From Paucihalobacter ruber (GTDB taxonomy: Bacteria; Bacteroidota; Bacteroidia; Flavobacteriales; Flavobacteriaceae): a stretch of DNA of 64,000 nt. The translations under genes were made by a program, and so were the position numbers. How positions within the stretch are numbered: position 1 is the first letter of the stretch; each line of letters begins with the position of its first letter. Under the pieces are notes generated by a model that had not been told where the DNA came from, did not search any database, and saw only the letters and a program-made list of their open reading frames with translations. Positions 54,117 through 63,893 of this stretch are shown one piece after another. Location: the NCBI RefSeq assembly GCF_006494535.1, contig NZ_VHIQ01000001.1:622736-686735 (forward strand), written 5' to 3'.

Positions 54117-55376
54117 ATGCGCTTAGGCTTTATCCTTGTTGTTTGTTGCATCTGTTTTGGCTCAAGTGTTAATGCTCAAATTGAAGAAAAAGAAAAAGAT
54201 TCAATATCTAAAGCCGAGTTTTTTAAAAAGTTAGGAAATGGTTTTTTTTCAACCAAATATTTTGATTTCGATTTAAAATATCTGGTTAAATTTAATCAAT
54301 ACGAAGGTTTAAGAAATGGTATAGGCGGCAGAACCAACCGCAATTTTTCTGAAGTTTTTAGACTCAACGGCTATTTTGCCTACGGTTTTAGAGATAAAAC
54401 TTCAAAATACGGAATTGGCGGTGGTTTTAGATTAAGCGAAGCCAAAAACACCTGGATTAATGTAGATTATATTAACGATTTACAAGAAACCGGTAGTTCG
54501 GCATTTTTAACCGATAGCCGATTTTTCTCATTTTTTGAACCGCGGTTGGTTAATATTAGTTTGTTTCATAAGCATATAACTAAATCTGTTTCGATAGAAC
54601 ATCAACTGCTACAAACCCTATTAACAGAAACTGAAGTCTCTACAAGCCGTATTTCTCCTACCTACAACTATACCTTCGTTACAGATAACGGCAACTTCAA
54701 TCGATTTGATATTGCAACCGCCACCATTGGCGCTCAATGGAGTCCGTTTAGCAAATTCGAAAATGTCGATAATAAAATTATTGAGGTTGAAAACGCTTTC
54801 CCTAAATTCACATTTCAATTTACAAAAGGTCTACAAGATGTATTTAACAGCGATTTCAACTTTGGCAAAATTGATTTTAAAACCAACTACGAATACGCAC
54901 ACAAAAATGAATCTTTAACCAGTTTTTTAATGGTGGCCGGTTTGGCTTTGGGCGACGTGCCACTCACCCATTTATATCATGCCTATCCCAATCAAATCAA
55001 CAAAGCTACCATTATGCAACGATTTACCGTAGCAGGCCTTAACAGCTTTGAGACTATGTATTTTAATGAGTTCTTTAGTGACCGATTTGTAACCTTGCAA
55101 ACCAAACATTTTTTAAAACGCTTTCAAATTGGTCAAAGGTTTAAACCACAGTTGGTACTAATTTCTCGCCATGCTATTGGCAACATGAATAATATTGAAA
55201 GGCATCAAGGCCTTGAATTCAATACCTTAAACCAGATATTTAACGAATCGGGTTTTGAAATTAATAAACTAATCTTCGGCTTTGGATTGAGTTTTGCCTA
55301 CAGATACGGCGCCTATCACCTACCTGAATTTGAAGATAACTTCTCATTTAAATTCACTTTTAATCTTTCTATCTAA
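54117..55376 (+). CDS. Outer-membrane barrel resembling the C-terminal half of DUF5686
   Basis: 419-residue secreted protein with a signal peptide (to about residue 21, SSVNAQ). The remainder is rich in aromatic beta-strand patterns (LKYLVKFNQYEGLRNGIGG, with FRLNGYFAYGFRDK, NTWINVDYINDLQETGSS), the same style as the C-terminal barrel of the DUF5686/carboxypeptidase-like proteins of ~800 residues. The N-terminal carboxypeptidase-like domain is absent, and no remnant is seen upstream, so this looks like a natural short form. Likely surface or transport role; not known. Confidence 0.65.
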   Translation: MRLGFILVVCCICFGSSVNAQIEEKEKDSISKAEFFKKLGNGFFSTKYFDFDLKYLVKFNQYEGLRNGIGGRTNRNFSEVFRLNGYFAYGFRDKTSKYGIGGGFRLSEAKNTWINVDYINDLQETGSSAFLTDSRFFSFFEPRLVNISLFHKHITKSVSIEHQLLQTLLTETEVSTSRISPTYNYTFVTDNGNFNRFDIATATIGAQWSPFSKFENVDNKIIEVENAFPKFTFQFTKGLQDVFNSDFNFGKIDFKTNYEYAHKNESLTSFLMVAGLALGDVPLTHLYHAYPNQINKATIMQRFTVAGLNSFETMYFNEFFSDRFVTLQTKHFLKRFQIGQRFKPQLVLISRHAIGNMNNIERHQGLEFNTLNQIFNESGFEINKLIFGFGLSFAYRYGAYHLPEFEDNFSFKFTFNLSI

Positions 55377-55424
55377 AAGCTTTAAAATAACATTATTTTA
55401 ATCAGATTACATCAGGGATTTTCC

Positions 55425-55432
55425 TAACTTTG
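55425..55432 (+). promoter_or_regulatory. -7 box of the MMPL exporter gene
   Basis: TAACTTTG, perfect TAnnTTTG, 18 bp before the ATG. The spacer upstream is AT-rich without a clear -33; an AT-only palindrome lies at 55382-55401. Confidence 0.42.
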
Positions 55433-55450
55433 CCCCGCTAAAAATCGCGG

Positions 55451-57844
55451 ATGCTTAAACTTTTTACCACAGGATTTTGGGAGGCCGTTGCCAGGATTAT
55501 TTTACGAAATAAGATTGTTATATTAACACTTATTTTACTGGCAACCCTATTTTTTAGCAGCCAGTGGAAAAACATGCGCTTTTCCAATACCGAAGCCAAT
55601 CTTTTGCCAGATGAGCATCCTGTTAACCTTATTTACAATAATTTTCTTGAAATCTTTGGAGAAGAAGGTAACCTCATTATATTAGGCGTTCAAGATAGCA
55701 CCTTATTTACGGTAGAAAAACTCAACGCTTGGAATCGTTTGGCAGATGACTTTAAGGCTTACCCCGAGGTTGATCTGGTAGTATCGGTTAAAGATTTACA
55801 GTTGCTTACCAAAAATACAAGCCTTGAAAAATTTAGTTTACAACCTTTTATAAAAGACAGTATTCAATCTCAAGACCAAGCCGATGCTTTACAACAAAGC
55901 TTGTTTAACGACTTTCCGTTTTACGATAAGTTTTTGTTTAACGCCAAAAGCCAAACCCTTAGAACAGCTATTTATCTTAAAAAAGATATTGTAAATACCT
56001 CAAAGCGTAAAGATTTTATTTTAAATACTTTACAAACCAAAATTGACAATTTTAAAGCCAAAACCCAACTAGATGTAAAGGTTTCGGGCATGCCTTACAT
56101 TCGCACGTTGAACTCTCAATTAATTATTGAAGAAATAGGCGCTTTTATAGGAGCAGCATTGCTTGTAACCTCCTTGATTTTCTTTATGTTCTTCCGTTCG
56201 GTAAGAGCTACGTTTATATCGCTCGTCGTGGTTTGTATTGGTGTGATGTGGACTTTTGGTATTTTGGGATTGCTCAATTATGAAATCACTGTTTTAACAG
56301 CGCTTATTCCGCCATTAATTATTGTTATTGGTATACCAAACTGTATCTTTCTCATCAACAAGTATCAACGCGAAGTTAATTTACACGGCAATAAGGTGAA
56401 ATCGCTGCAACGGGTGATTACCAAAGTAGGCAACGCAACCCTGATGACCAATGTTACCACTGCTTCGGGATTTGCAACCTTCATGCTTACACAAAGTAAA
56501 TTACTTAAAGAATTTGGTTTGGTGGCATCGTTGAGTATCTTATCTATTTTTATCTTGTGTTTGCTCATTATTCCTATTATTTACACCTTTTTGCCCTTTC
56601 CTAAAGACCGGCATTTAGAGCATTTAAATAAACGATGGATTGGCGGTTTTGTAGACTGGATGGAACGCATGGTTAAAGAACATCGCGTTACCATTTACGC
56701 CATATCGGTAGTGCTTTTAGCAGGAAGTATTATTGGTATTTATCAAATTAAAATTTCGGGTAGTATTATTGAAGACATGCCGCAAGACACCCAATTTTTT
56801 GAAGATATTAGGTTTTTTGAAAAGGAGTTTGACGGCATTATGCCACTTGAGATTATGGTAGATACCAAGCGCAAAAAAGGTGTGATGAAGTTGAGCACAC
56901 TAAAGCGAATTGACCAGTTAGAACAAGTGATCAACGACATTCCCGAGCTGTCAAGACCGCTATCGGTAGTAAGTTTGGTTAAATATTCAAAACAAGCCTA
57001 CTACAATGGTAACCCAAAATACTATCAGCTTCCAACGTCGCAAGAAAATAATTTTATTTTGTCGTATGCTCGTAATTCAACTTCAGAAGTAGATTTACTT
57101 AAGAGCTTTGTAGACTCTACCGGCCAATACGCGCGTATTACCACCTTTATGAAAGATACGCCAACAGACCGTATGGAACGTATTGAAGAAGAATTAAAAA
57201 GTGAGATAGCTAAAATTTTTCCCGCCGAGCAATACAGTATCACCATTACCGGTAAAGCGCATGTATTTCAAAAAGGTACCAAATATTTGGTTACAAACCT
57301 TGTGATTTCTTTATCCTTAGCCATTTTTCTAATTGCCTTGTTTATGGCTTACATGTTTAGGTCTCTTAGAATGATTGTTATTTCGCTTATTCCAAACTTA
57401 CTGCCGTTAATTATTACTGCCGGACTCATGGGCTTTATTGGCGTACCAATAAAACCATCAACCATATTGGTGTTTAGCATTGCTTTTGGTATTTCGGTAG
57501 ATGACACCATTCACTTTTTAGCTAAGTACCGTCAGGAATTAATGGTGAATCACTGGAAAATCCGCAAATCGGTTTATGCTGCCTTGCGTGAAACAGGTGT
57601 GAGTATGTTTTACACGTCCATTGTTCTGTTTTTTGGTTTTTCGGTATTTACAATTTCAAGTTTTGGAGGTACCGTTGCCTTAGGTGGATTGGTATCGGCC
57701 ACACTATTGTTTGCCATGCTATCCAATTTACTGTTGTTACCATCGCTGTTACTTTCACTTGAAAGAAGTATAGCCAACAAGGAAGTATTAAAAGAACCGG
57801 CCATCAATATCATTCCCGATGAGGAAAACGAAGAACGCTATTAA
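55451..57844 (+). CDS. MMPL/RND-family exporter
   Basis: 797-residue inner-membrane transporter of the RND superfamily. Two matching halves, each a TM helix, a large periplasmic loop, and a bundle of five helices (helices at about 25-42, 225-400, 412-435, 610-760). The MMPL/SSD-type motif is seen in GISVDDTIHFLAKYR near 680. Relatives export lipids or hopanoids, or are of unknown substrate; no partner membrane-fusion protein or outer-membrane factor is in the window, which also fits MMPL proteins that act alone. asnS follows 40 bp later with its own -7 box. Confidence 0.88.
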   Translation: MLKLFTTGFWEAVARIILRNKIVILTLILLATLFFSSQWKNMRFSNTEANLLPDEHPVNLIYNNFLEIFGEEGNLIILGVQDSTLFTVEKLNAWNRLADDFKAYPEVDLVVSVKDLQLLTKNTSLEKFSLQPFIKDSIQSQDQADALQQSLFNDFPFYDKFLFNAKSQTLRTAIYLKKDIVNTSKRKDFILNTLQTKIDNFKAKTQLDVKVSGMPYIRTLNSQLIIEEIGAFIGAALLVTSLIFFMFFRSVRATFISLVVVCIGVMWTFGILGLLNYEITVLTALIPPLIIVIGIPNCIFLINKYQREVNLHGNKVKSLQRVITKVGNATLMTNVTTASGFATFMLTQSKLLKEFGLVASLSILSIFILCLLIIPIIYTFLPFPKDRHLEHLNKRWIGGFVDWMERMVKEHRVTIYAISVVLLAGSIIGIYQIKISGSIIEDMPQDTQFFEDIRFFEKEFDGIMPLEIMVDTKRKKGVMKLSTLKRIDQLEQVINDIPELSRPLSVVSLVKYSKQAYYNGNPKYYQLPTSQENNFILSYARNSTSEVDLLKSFVDSTGQYARITTFMKDTPTDRMERIEEELKSEIAKIFPAEQYSITITGKAHVFQKGTKYLVTNLVISLSLAIFLIALFMAYMFRSLRMIVISLIPNLLPLIITAGLMGFIGVPIKPSTILVFSIAFGISVDDTIHFLAKYRQELMVNHWKIRKSVYAALRETGVSMFYTSIVLFFGFSVFTISSFGGTVALGGLVSATLLFAMLSNLLLLPSLLLSLERSIANKEVLKEPAINIIPDEENEERY

Positions 57845-57861
57845 ATCATATCAAATAAAAC

Positions 57862-57869
57862 TATCTTTG
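57862..57869 (+). promoter_or_regulatory. -7 box of asnS
   Basis: TATCTTTG, perfect TAnnTTTG, 16 bp before the asnS ATG. Confidence 0.45.
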
Positions 57870-57884
57870 CAAAAATTTTAAACC

Positions 57885-59318
57885 ATGATAAAGAGCACAG
57901 TTGCTGCATTATTAGCTGAAAACGCCAAATTACAAGATGTAGAAGTTAAAGGTTGGGTAAGAACCTTTAGAGCGAATAGGTTTTTAGCCTTGAATGATGG
58001 ATCTACGCTTAACAACATTCAGTGTGTGATAGATTTTGAGCAGTTTGACGAAGCTTTACTAAAGCGCATTACCACAGGTGCTGCGGTTCATATAAAAGGT
58101 GCGTTGGTTGAAAGTCAGGGTAAAGGTCAGCGCGTAGAAATTCAAGTGTCTTTCTTAAATATCTTAGGAGATTCAGACCCTGAAACTTATCCCATTCAAC
58201 CCAAAAAACACTCGTTTGAATTTCTTCGTGAAAATGCACATTTAAGAACCCGTACCAATACTTTTAGTGCTGTTATGCGTTTACGCTCAACGCTATCTTT
58301 TGCCATTCACAAATATTTCAACGAGAATGGCTTTTACCATATGCATACACCAATCATAACCGGCAGCGACGCTGAAGGTGCCGGCGAAATGTTTAGAGTG
58401 AGCGTTCTGGACGCTAAAAATCCGCCATTAAATGATGAAGGTAAGGTTGATTTTAAAGAAGATTTCTTCGGAAAAGAAACCAATCTTACCGTTTCCGGTC
58501 AGTTAGAAGCCGAAACTTACGCCATGTCTCTTGGTAAAGTTTACACCTTTGGCCCTACATTCAGAGCCGAAAATTCTAATACGTCGCGCCACTTAGCCGA
58601 ATTTTGGATGATTGAGCCCGAAGTGGCCTTTATGGACCTTGCAGGCAATATGGATTTGGCCGAAGACTTTATGAAATACGTACTCAAATACATACTAGAG
58701 CATAATGCCGAAGATTTACAGTTCTTAGAGCAACGCTTATTAGAGGAAGAAAAAACAAAACCACAAGAAGAGCGCAGCGAACTATCGCTTATTGAAAAAC
58801 TTAAATTTGTAATTGATAATAACTTTAAACGCGTCACCTATACCGAAGCTATTGATATTTTACGCGATTCTAAACCTAACAAGAAAAAGCAGTTTAAATA
58901 CGTAATTAACGATTGGGGTGCCGATTTACAAAGCGAACACGAGCGTTTTTTAGTTGAAAAACACTTTAAATGTCCCGTAATACTATTTGATTATCCGGCT
59001 AATATCAAAGCGTTCTATATGCGTTTGAACGAAGATGGAAAAACCGTTAGGGCCATGGACATCTTATTCCCGGGAATTGGCGAAATTGTGGGTGGCTCAC
59101 AGCGTGAAGAACGTTTAGAAGTTTTAAAAGAAAAAATGGCCGCTTTAAATATCCCTGAAGAAGAACTATGGTGGTACTTAGATTTGAGAAAATACGGCAC
59201 GGCCGTGCACTCGGGTTTTGGTTTAGGATTTGAACGTTTGGTAATGTTTGTAACCGGTATGACCAATATACGCGATGTAATTCCGTATCCGCGTACGCCC
59301 CAGAATGCAGAATTTTAA
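57885..59318 (+). CDS. asnS: Asparagine-tRNA ligase
   Basis: Class IIb synthetase, 477 residues. N-terminal OB fold for the anticodon (~15-110, with [13 protein letters not shown]) and catalytic core with motif 2 [21 protein letters not shown] near 225 ([15 protein letters not shown]) and motif 3 [15 protein letters not shown] near 445. The [11 protein letters not shown] sequence is the AsnRS/AspRS mark, and the lack of an insertion favours Asn. A terminator lies beyond. Confidence 0.97.
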   Translation: MIKSTVAALLAENAKLQDVEVKGWVRTFRANRFLALNDGSTLNNIQCVIDFEQFDEALLKRITTGAAVHIKGALVESQGKGQRVEIQVSFLNILGDSDPETYPIQPKKHSFEFLRENAHLRTRTNTFSAVMRLRSTLSFAIHKYFNENGFYHMHTPIITGSDAEGAGEMFRVSVLDAKNPPLNDEGKVDFKEDFFGKETNLTVSGQLEAETYAMSLGKVYTFGPTFRAENSNTSRHLAEFWMIEPEVAFMDLAGNMDLAEDFMKYVLKYILEHNAEDLQFLEQRLLEEEKTKPQEERSELSLIEKLKFVIDNNFKRVTYTEAIDILRDSKPNKKKQFKYVINDWGADLQSEHERFLVEKHFKCPVILFDYPANIKAFYMRLNEDGKTVRAMDILFPGIGEIVGGSQREERLEVLKEKMAALNIPEEELWWYLDLRKYGTAVHSGFGLGFERLVMFVTGMTNIRDVIPYPRTPQNAEF

Positions 59319-59339
59319 ATTAAGTAAAAATGATTTTGA

Positions 59340-59376
59340 AAAAACAATCTGATTGACATACAATTTAGATTGTTTT
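59340..59376 (+). terminator. Terminator of asnS
   Basis: AACAATCT ... AGATTGTT stem with a 16-nt loop region, then a T8 run. Confidence 0.7.
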
Positions 59377-59406
59377 TTTTATTTTTAGAAAACCCAATAC
59401 AAAATA

Positions 59407-60870
59407 ATGCTTAAACAGTATTTACAACTTAAATTATCGCAAAAGCTTTCGCCTCAGCAAATTCAATTAATGAAATTGATACAGCTGCCCACACAGGCAT
59501 TTGAGCAGCGTATTAAACAAGAGTTGGAAGAAAATCCTGCTCTTGAAAGCGGTAAAGAAGTTGATGAATACGAAGATAATTACGATGAGTTTGATAACTC
59601 AAACGACGATTACGACGATAACGAATCGATCGGGGCTGATGACATTAATGTAGATGATTACCTTAGCGATGACGAAATCCCTGATTATCGCACTCAGGCT
59701 AACAATTACAGCTCAGACGACGAAGATAAAAACATGCCTTATGCCGCGGGAACTTCGTTTACACAGTATTTACTTTCGCAATTAAATACTTTTGTTTTGG
59801 ACGATGACGAGCAGGATATAGCCGAATTTTTGGTAGGAAGCATTGACGACAGCGGCTACATAAGACGTGAACTTTCTGAAATAACAGACGATTTAGCCTT
59901 CACACAAAATATTTTTACAACAGAAGAAGAAGTTGAAAAAGTACTTAAAATTGTTCACGACCTGGAACCTGCCGGTGTTGGCGCCAGGAATCTTCAAGAG
60001 TGTTTAAGTATTCAACTTCATAGAAAAGATAAAACCAAAGCTACCAATTTGGCCATTGCTATTATAGACGAAGCCTTTGATCAATTCAGCAAAAAGCACT
60101 ACAAAAAACTCATACAAAAATTCAACATAACCGAAGACGAGTTAAAAGATGCTATTGAAGAAATTGAACGTCTCAACCCCAAACCCGGCGGATCTTATGC
60201 AGGCAATAATAAAATAGTAGAACACATTGTACCCGATTTTACCATTAGAATTGTAGACGGCGAATTAGAATTAACCCTCAACGGACGCAATGCACCTGAA
60301 CTGCATGTGTCTAAAGAGTACAGCGATATGCTAAAAACCTACAAAGAATCTATTAGCAAGTCAAAGTCGCAAAAAGATGCCGTGATGTTTATCAAGCAAA
60401 AATTAGATTCGGCTAAATGGTTTATTGAAGCCATTCAACAACGCCAGCAGACCTTGTTTGTAACCATGAGTGCCATTATGCATTACCAAAAAGACTATTT
60501 TTTAACCGGAGACGAACGGCAGCTAAAACCAATGATTTTGAAAGACATTGCCGATGAAATTGAAATGGACGTTTCAACGGTTTCGCGGGTTGCCAATAGC
60601 AAATATGTAGACACACCCTACGGAACAAAATTGATAAAAGACTTCTTCTCTGAATCGATGAAAAACGAGCAAGGCGAAGACGTATCAACCAAAGAAATTA
60701 AGAAAATTCTGGAAACCGTCATATTAGAAGAAGAAAAGCGCAAACCTCTAACCGACGATAAACTGGCGAAAATTTTGTTAGAAAAGGGCTACCCAATTGC
60801 TAGAAGAACTGTTGCCAAATACAGGGAACAGTTGGATTTTCCGGTGGCGCGGCTTAGAAAAAAAATATGA
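59407..60870 (+). CDS. rpoN: RNA polymerase sigma-54 factor
   Basis: Sigma-54, which needs AAA+ enhancer-binding activators. 487 residues: glutamine/leucine-rich region I (LKLSQKLSPQQIQLMKLIQLP), a very acidic region II (~55-120, many Asp), core-binding domain (~130-330), HTH region, and the RpoN box ARRTVAKYRE near the C-terminus. No activator gene is in the window. Overlaps the next gene by ATGA. Confidence 0.96.
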   Translation: MLKQYLQLKLSQKLSPQQIQLMKLIQLPTQAFEQRIKQELEENPALESGKEVDEYEDNYDEFDNSNDDYDDNESIGADDINVDDYLSDDEIPDYRTQANNYSSDDEDKNMPYAAGTSFTQYLLSQLNTFVLDDDEQDIAEFLVGSIDDSGYIRRELSEITDDLAFTQNIFTTEEEVEKVLKIVHDLEPAGVGARNLQECLSIQLHRKDKTKATNLAIAIIDEAFDQFSKKHYKKLIQKFNITEDELKDAIEEIERLNPKPGGSYAGNNKIVEHIVPDFTIRIVDGELELTLNGRNAPELHVSKEYSDMLKTYKESISKSKSQKDAVMFIKQKLDSAKWFIEAIQQRQQTLFVTMSAIMHYQKDYFLTGDERQLKPMILKDIADEIEMDVSTVSRVANSKYVDTPYGTKLIKDFFSESMKNEQGEDVSTKEIKKILETVILEEEKRKPLTDDKLAKILLEKGYPIARRTVAKYREQLDFPVARLRKKI

Positions 60871-61475
60871 CCGACTTTCTTCTACGCAGCATATCGTTTA
60901 TTTTTCATCCTTTAATAATGCCCTTGTTGGGTGTGATGTTTTATTTCTCTAAAACACCACGTTTTATACCGCAACCAATAATTTACGGCAAACTGTTTTC
61001 GACGCTTATTTTAACCGTTATCTTACCGTTACTGTTATTCTACCTGCTTAAAACCTTAGGAAAGGTTGACTCCATATATTTAAAAACAACCAAAGAGCGC
61101 ATTATACCATTAATCTTAAATTGTTTAATTGTGTTGGTTGTATTGTTCAGAGTTTTTCCAAGCTATGAAATTTTGGAGATTTATTATTTTTTTGTTGGTG
61201 TATTATGTTCAACATTGGCCTGCTTAATATTAGCATTTTTAAAAATTAAAGCTAGCATACATACAATGGCTGCATCGGGATTTTTTATGTTTGCCATAGC
61301 TATAGGTGTTCACTTTAAAATAAATATTAACGGAACTATAATGCTTACTACAATAATAGTAGGCGCCATTGCAACCTCACGATTACACTTAAAAGCACAT
61401 AACGGATCAGAACTGTTAATTGGATCGTTTTTAGGCTTTATGCCTCAGTTGGTTCTTCTTAATTATTGGCTATAA
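60867..61475 (+). CDS. PAP2-like integral membrane protein
   Basis: 202-residue protein with about six membrane helices. Parts recall the PAP2 phosphatase core in diverged form: KTTKERIIP (first motif, Lys...Arg...Pro), SIHTMAASG (second motif His), SRLHLKAHNGSELLIG (third motif, Arg...His with Glu). The canonical Ser-Gly-His is not exact, so activity is uncertain. It starts inside the rpoN stop, suggesting coupling, and overlaps the convergent outer-membrane gene by six bases. Assigned as PAP2-like only. Confidence 0.6.
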   Translation: MTDFLLRSISFIFHPLIMPLLGVMFYFSKTPRFIPQPIIYGKLFSTLILTVILPLLLFYLLKTLGKVDSIYLKTTKERIIPLILNCLIVLVVLFRVFPSYEILEIYYFFVGVLCSTLACLILAFLKIKASIHTMAASGFFMFAIAIGVHFKININGTIMLTTIIVGAIATSRLHLKAHNGSELLIGSFLGFMPQLVLLNYWL

Positions 61476-62174
61476 AATATAGGTAATAAGTCCTATTTTA
61501 ATACTGTATAATTCTATTGGTTCAACGCCTAAAAAGGCATCGCTAAATATGTTATTCAATCCGTAATACACATGGAAGTTGAAAGTTGAATAACCCAGGC
61601 TAAAGGTTAATCCATATTGAAAATTATTAAAGTTATCAATATTGGTGTTTTTAATTGTCCCCAGATTTCCTTTGTATTTGCTACTGTTTAAAAATACATA
61701 ACCAATCTTAAATCCGGTATGAATTCTCCAAAATTTATAAGATTCTGCTGTTGATGTGCGCCATCTCAACTCAAATGGCATCTCTACTAAGTAAGTAGTG
61801 AACTTATTATTATTAAAGGTAATTTCAGAACCATCAATAAATTGAAAGTTATTATCTCCAGAACTGCTTGTTATTAAAATATTTGAATTATATGAATTTG
61901 ATGACAAGCCTAAGCCTAAACCAAATGCCAAATTACGTCTTTTATTAACGGGCATATCTCTTATAAATCCAATATGAAAGCCTGCAGGAAAGCCTCTTTG
62001 TTGTACGTTAGCAGGTTGATTTGCCAAATAATTATAGGTGAAGGCAAAATAGAATTGATCTTCCCGATAAAGTTCGTCAGGCTCATAAAAATCATCATCT
62101 AATTGCGCAACAATACTTTGAAAACTAAGTAAAGAAAATAATATGATGTAAGTTGTGTTAAGAATATTTTTCAT
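61470..62174 (-). CDS. Outer-membrane beta-barrel protein
   Basis: 234-residue protein with a signal peptide (to about residue 23, SIVAQ) and alternating hydrophobic/aromatic strands through to the C-terminus, ending in SIKIGLITYIL. A short acidic stretch follows the signal. The family name is not certain; it resembles the small porin-like barrels (PorT-type) that neighbour ExbD genes in Bacteroidota. Downstream of the ExbB/ExbD block, but the terminator-like hairpin at 62236-62268 lies between, so it may have its own promoter. Confidence 0.75.
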   Translation of the reverse strand: MKNILNTTYIILFSLLSFQSIVAQLDDDFYEPDELYREDQFYFAFTYNYLANQPANVQQRGFPAGFHIGFIRDMPVNKRRNLAFGLGLGLSSNSYNSNILITSSSGDNNFQFIDGSEITFNNNKFTTYLVEMPFELRWRTSTAESYKFWRIHTGFKIGYVFLNSSKYKGNLGTIKNTNIDNFNNFQYGLTFSLGYSTFNFHVYYGLNNIFSDAFLGVEPIELYSIKIGLITYIL

Positions 62175-62235
62175 GAATTGGGTGTAACAAACAGATGACT
62201 TAAATAGAGGTCAATCAAACTGAAAACAAGATACA

Positions 62236-62268
62236 AAAAAAGCGTCATGACAATTTCATAACGCTTTT
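62236..62268 (-). terminator. Terminator of the ExbB-ExbD block
   Basis: AGCGT-ATGA stem pairing TCAT-ACGCT with one mismatch; the minus-strand transcript runs into a T7 stretch. It lies 30 bp past the stop of the last exbD. Confidence 0.7.
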
Positions 62269-62297
62269 AATAATTAAGATATTTTTAGAACTATTTT

Positions 62298-62768
62298 TTA
62301 CTCGTTAGGATTTCTAACCGTTGTAACGTACATTAGTTTTAAAGCGTTGATTTTTCTCAATTCCTGTTTAATATCAGACACCAACCCGGCATTAGTTTCT
62401 TTATCTACCTTAAGTGCTACTACAAACTTGTCTTGCAGCTCTTCACGCAATGCGTTTCGGGCCTCAGTTACAGCCAACTGTACAGATTCGATACCCACAA
62501 AAGCGTCGTTTATTTGTATTCTTGGCAATTCACCATACTTACTTTTAAAGCCTTCACTTGGTTTACCTGCATAGATAAAGGTGGTTCTGTCTTTACTTAG
62601 CTTTTCTACCTGATCGGCATTTGGCAATTCATTTTTAACCATTAAGGTATTATCTCTCATTACCGTTGCCACCATAAAGAAAAATAGTAACATAAACACA
62701 ATATCTGGTAACGATGCCGTTGAAATAGCCGGTAAATCGCCTTTCTTTTTGTTTTTAAATTTTGACAT
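62298..62768 (-). CDS. exbD: ExbD/TolR-family protein (short)
   Basis: 156-residue biopolymer-transport protein with one N-terminal TM helix (~20-45, DIVFMLLFFFMVATVM) and a periplasmic domain. The Asp in the TM segment (PDIVFML) is the conserved proton-path residue. Works with ExbB and TonB to energise outer-membrane import. Follows the longer ExbD by 21 bp. Confidence 0.9.
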   Translation of the reverse strand: MSKFKNKKKGDLPAISTASLPDIVFMLLFFFMVATVMRDNTLMVKNELPNADQVEKLSKDRTTFIYAGKPSEGFKSKYGELPRIQINDAFVGIESVQLAVTEARNALREELQDKFVVALKVDKETNAGLVSDIKQELRKINALKLMYVTTVRNPNE

Positions 62769-62789
62769 AATTGTTATTTTTCAAAATTA

Positions 62790-63419
62790 TTATTTAGGCT
62801 CAGCTTCAGAGAGTTTCATAGGATACATCGTTTTAATTTTTGCAATGCGCTCTTCTAATTGTTCGTCTCTTTTAAACTGGTTCTTTTCTTTCTCTGCGAG
62901 CATGGCAAAATACACATCGTCTACTTCTGGATACGACGAACCATATAAACGTTTGGCCTCTCTGTTTCTTAAAAAATTATAGGCTGCAACCAATTCGTTT
63001 TGAACTTCAATGTATTTTCCATAAGTAGTTTCGCGGTCATGCTGCAAAGATATAATGGCTTTGTCCGGATGATCTGAAGAACTTGGATCTCTTTTTCCCT
63101 GACAGTAGTCACAGGGATTTCCTTCGCCATCAACATCGCCACCATTATCTAAAAACTCGATAGTAGCTTTTCTCAAATCTTTTAATTGCATGAGCTCATC
63201 TTCAACTAAAAGTTGATCGTTTCTGTTAAGCAGCACAACAAATAAATTTTTTTGCTTAATTACTACATTTTCCTCATCTGGCGGCTCAATAGGCGGCAAA
63301 CTCCTTAATATACCTTTATCTTTTTCGATGGTGGTTGTTACCAAGAAAAAAATCAAAAGTAGAAAGGCGATATCTGCCATAGAGCCGGCATTAACTTCCG
63401 GTGCTGATCTCTTTGCCAT
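62790..63419 (-). CDS. exbD: ExbD/TolR-family protein with long insert
   Basis: 209-residue ExbD with the TM segment near the N-terminus (ADIAFLLLIFFLVTTTI, with Asp conserved). Unlike ordinary ExbD, the periplasmic part has a ~55-residue insert with DYCQGKRDPSSSDHP including a CxxC pair and a charged C-terminal helix. This longer form is recalled as typical of Bacteroidota. Starts 2 bp after the previous gene. Confidence 0.88.
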   Translation of the reverse strand: MAKRSAPEVNAGSMADIAFLLLIFFLVTTTIEKDKGILRSLPPIEPPDEENVVIKQKNLFVVLLNRNDQLLVEDELMQLKDLRKATIEFLDNGGDVDGEGNPCDYCQGKRDPSSSDHPDKAIISLQHDRETTYGKYIEVQNELVAAYNFLRNREAKRLYGSSYPEVDDVYFAMLAEKEKNQFKRDEQLEERIAKIKTMYPMKLSEAEPK

Positions 63420-63421
63420 AA

Positions 63422-63871
63422 TTAATTATTAAATAGTTTTTTAACGCCGGTATATATCATTGCCAAAATAGCAATAGCTGTTAATATATAGAAGGTGATT
63501 AAACCCATACCAACGTATTTAGATGTGCTCTCGGTAACGTCAAGTCCTTTACTTACAAAAGGTTTTAAATCTAAATCTGTACCACTAGACATAACATAAC
63601 CAATAACTACTACTACAGCAAACAAACCTACATTAATAAGTGTTTGCTTAAGTACCGCAGGCTTTTTAACCAAGTTGATAACTGTAAATAACAATACAGC
63701 TGCAATAGTTAAAATGAGTGCAACATAAGCCATGTACATGAGCGGTTGAACTACGCTGTCTTGACCGGCTTTAATTTCGTCATCGCCTACGCCTATAATT
63801 CGAACAAGAAATATAGCAGCAAGAACGCCAACGACGGCTACTATAATTCTCATAATCTTTACGATATTCAT
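63422..63871 (-). CDS. Small four-helix membrane protein
   Basis: 149-residue protein with four hydrophobic helices (about 5-25, 44-66, 77-95, 121-141) and short soluble links. No named family is recognised. It lies between the cut ExbB-like gene and the two exbD genes, and the same four-gene layout is common in Bacteroidota, so a part in the Ton-like motor is plausible. Confidence 0.8.
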   Translation of the reverse strand: MNIVKIMRIIVAVVGVLAAIFLVRIIGVGDDEIKAGQDSVVQPLMYMAYVALILTIAAVLLFTVINLVKKPAVLKQTLINVGLFAVVVVIGYVMSSGTDLDLKPFVSKGLDVTESTSKYVGMGLITFYILTAIAILAMIYTGVKKLFNN

Positions 63872-63893
63872 AATATTATTTTTAACGAGGTTA

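Noticed and set aside
55382-55401. Terminator between the DUF5686-like gene and the MMPL gene
   Set aside because: The AT-only palindrome TTAAAATA/TATTTTAA is too weak and lacks a following T-run.
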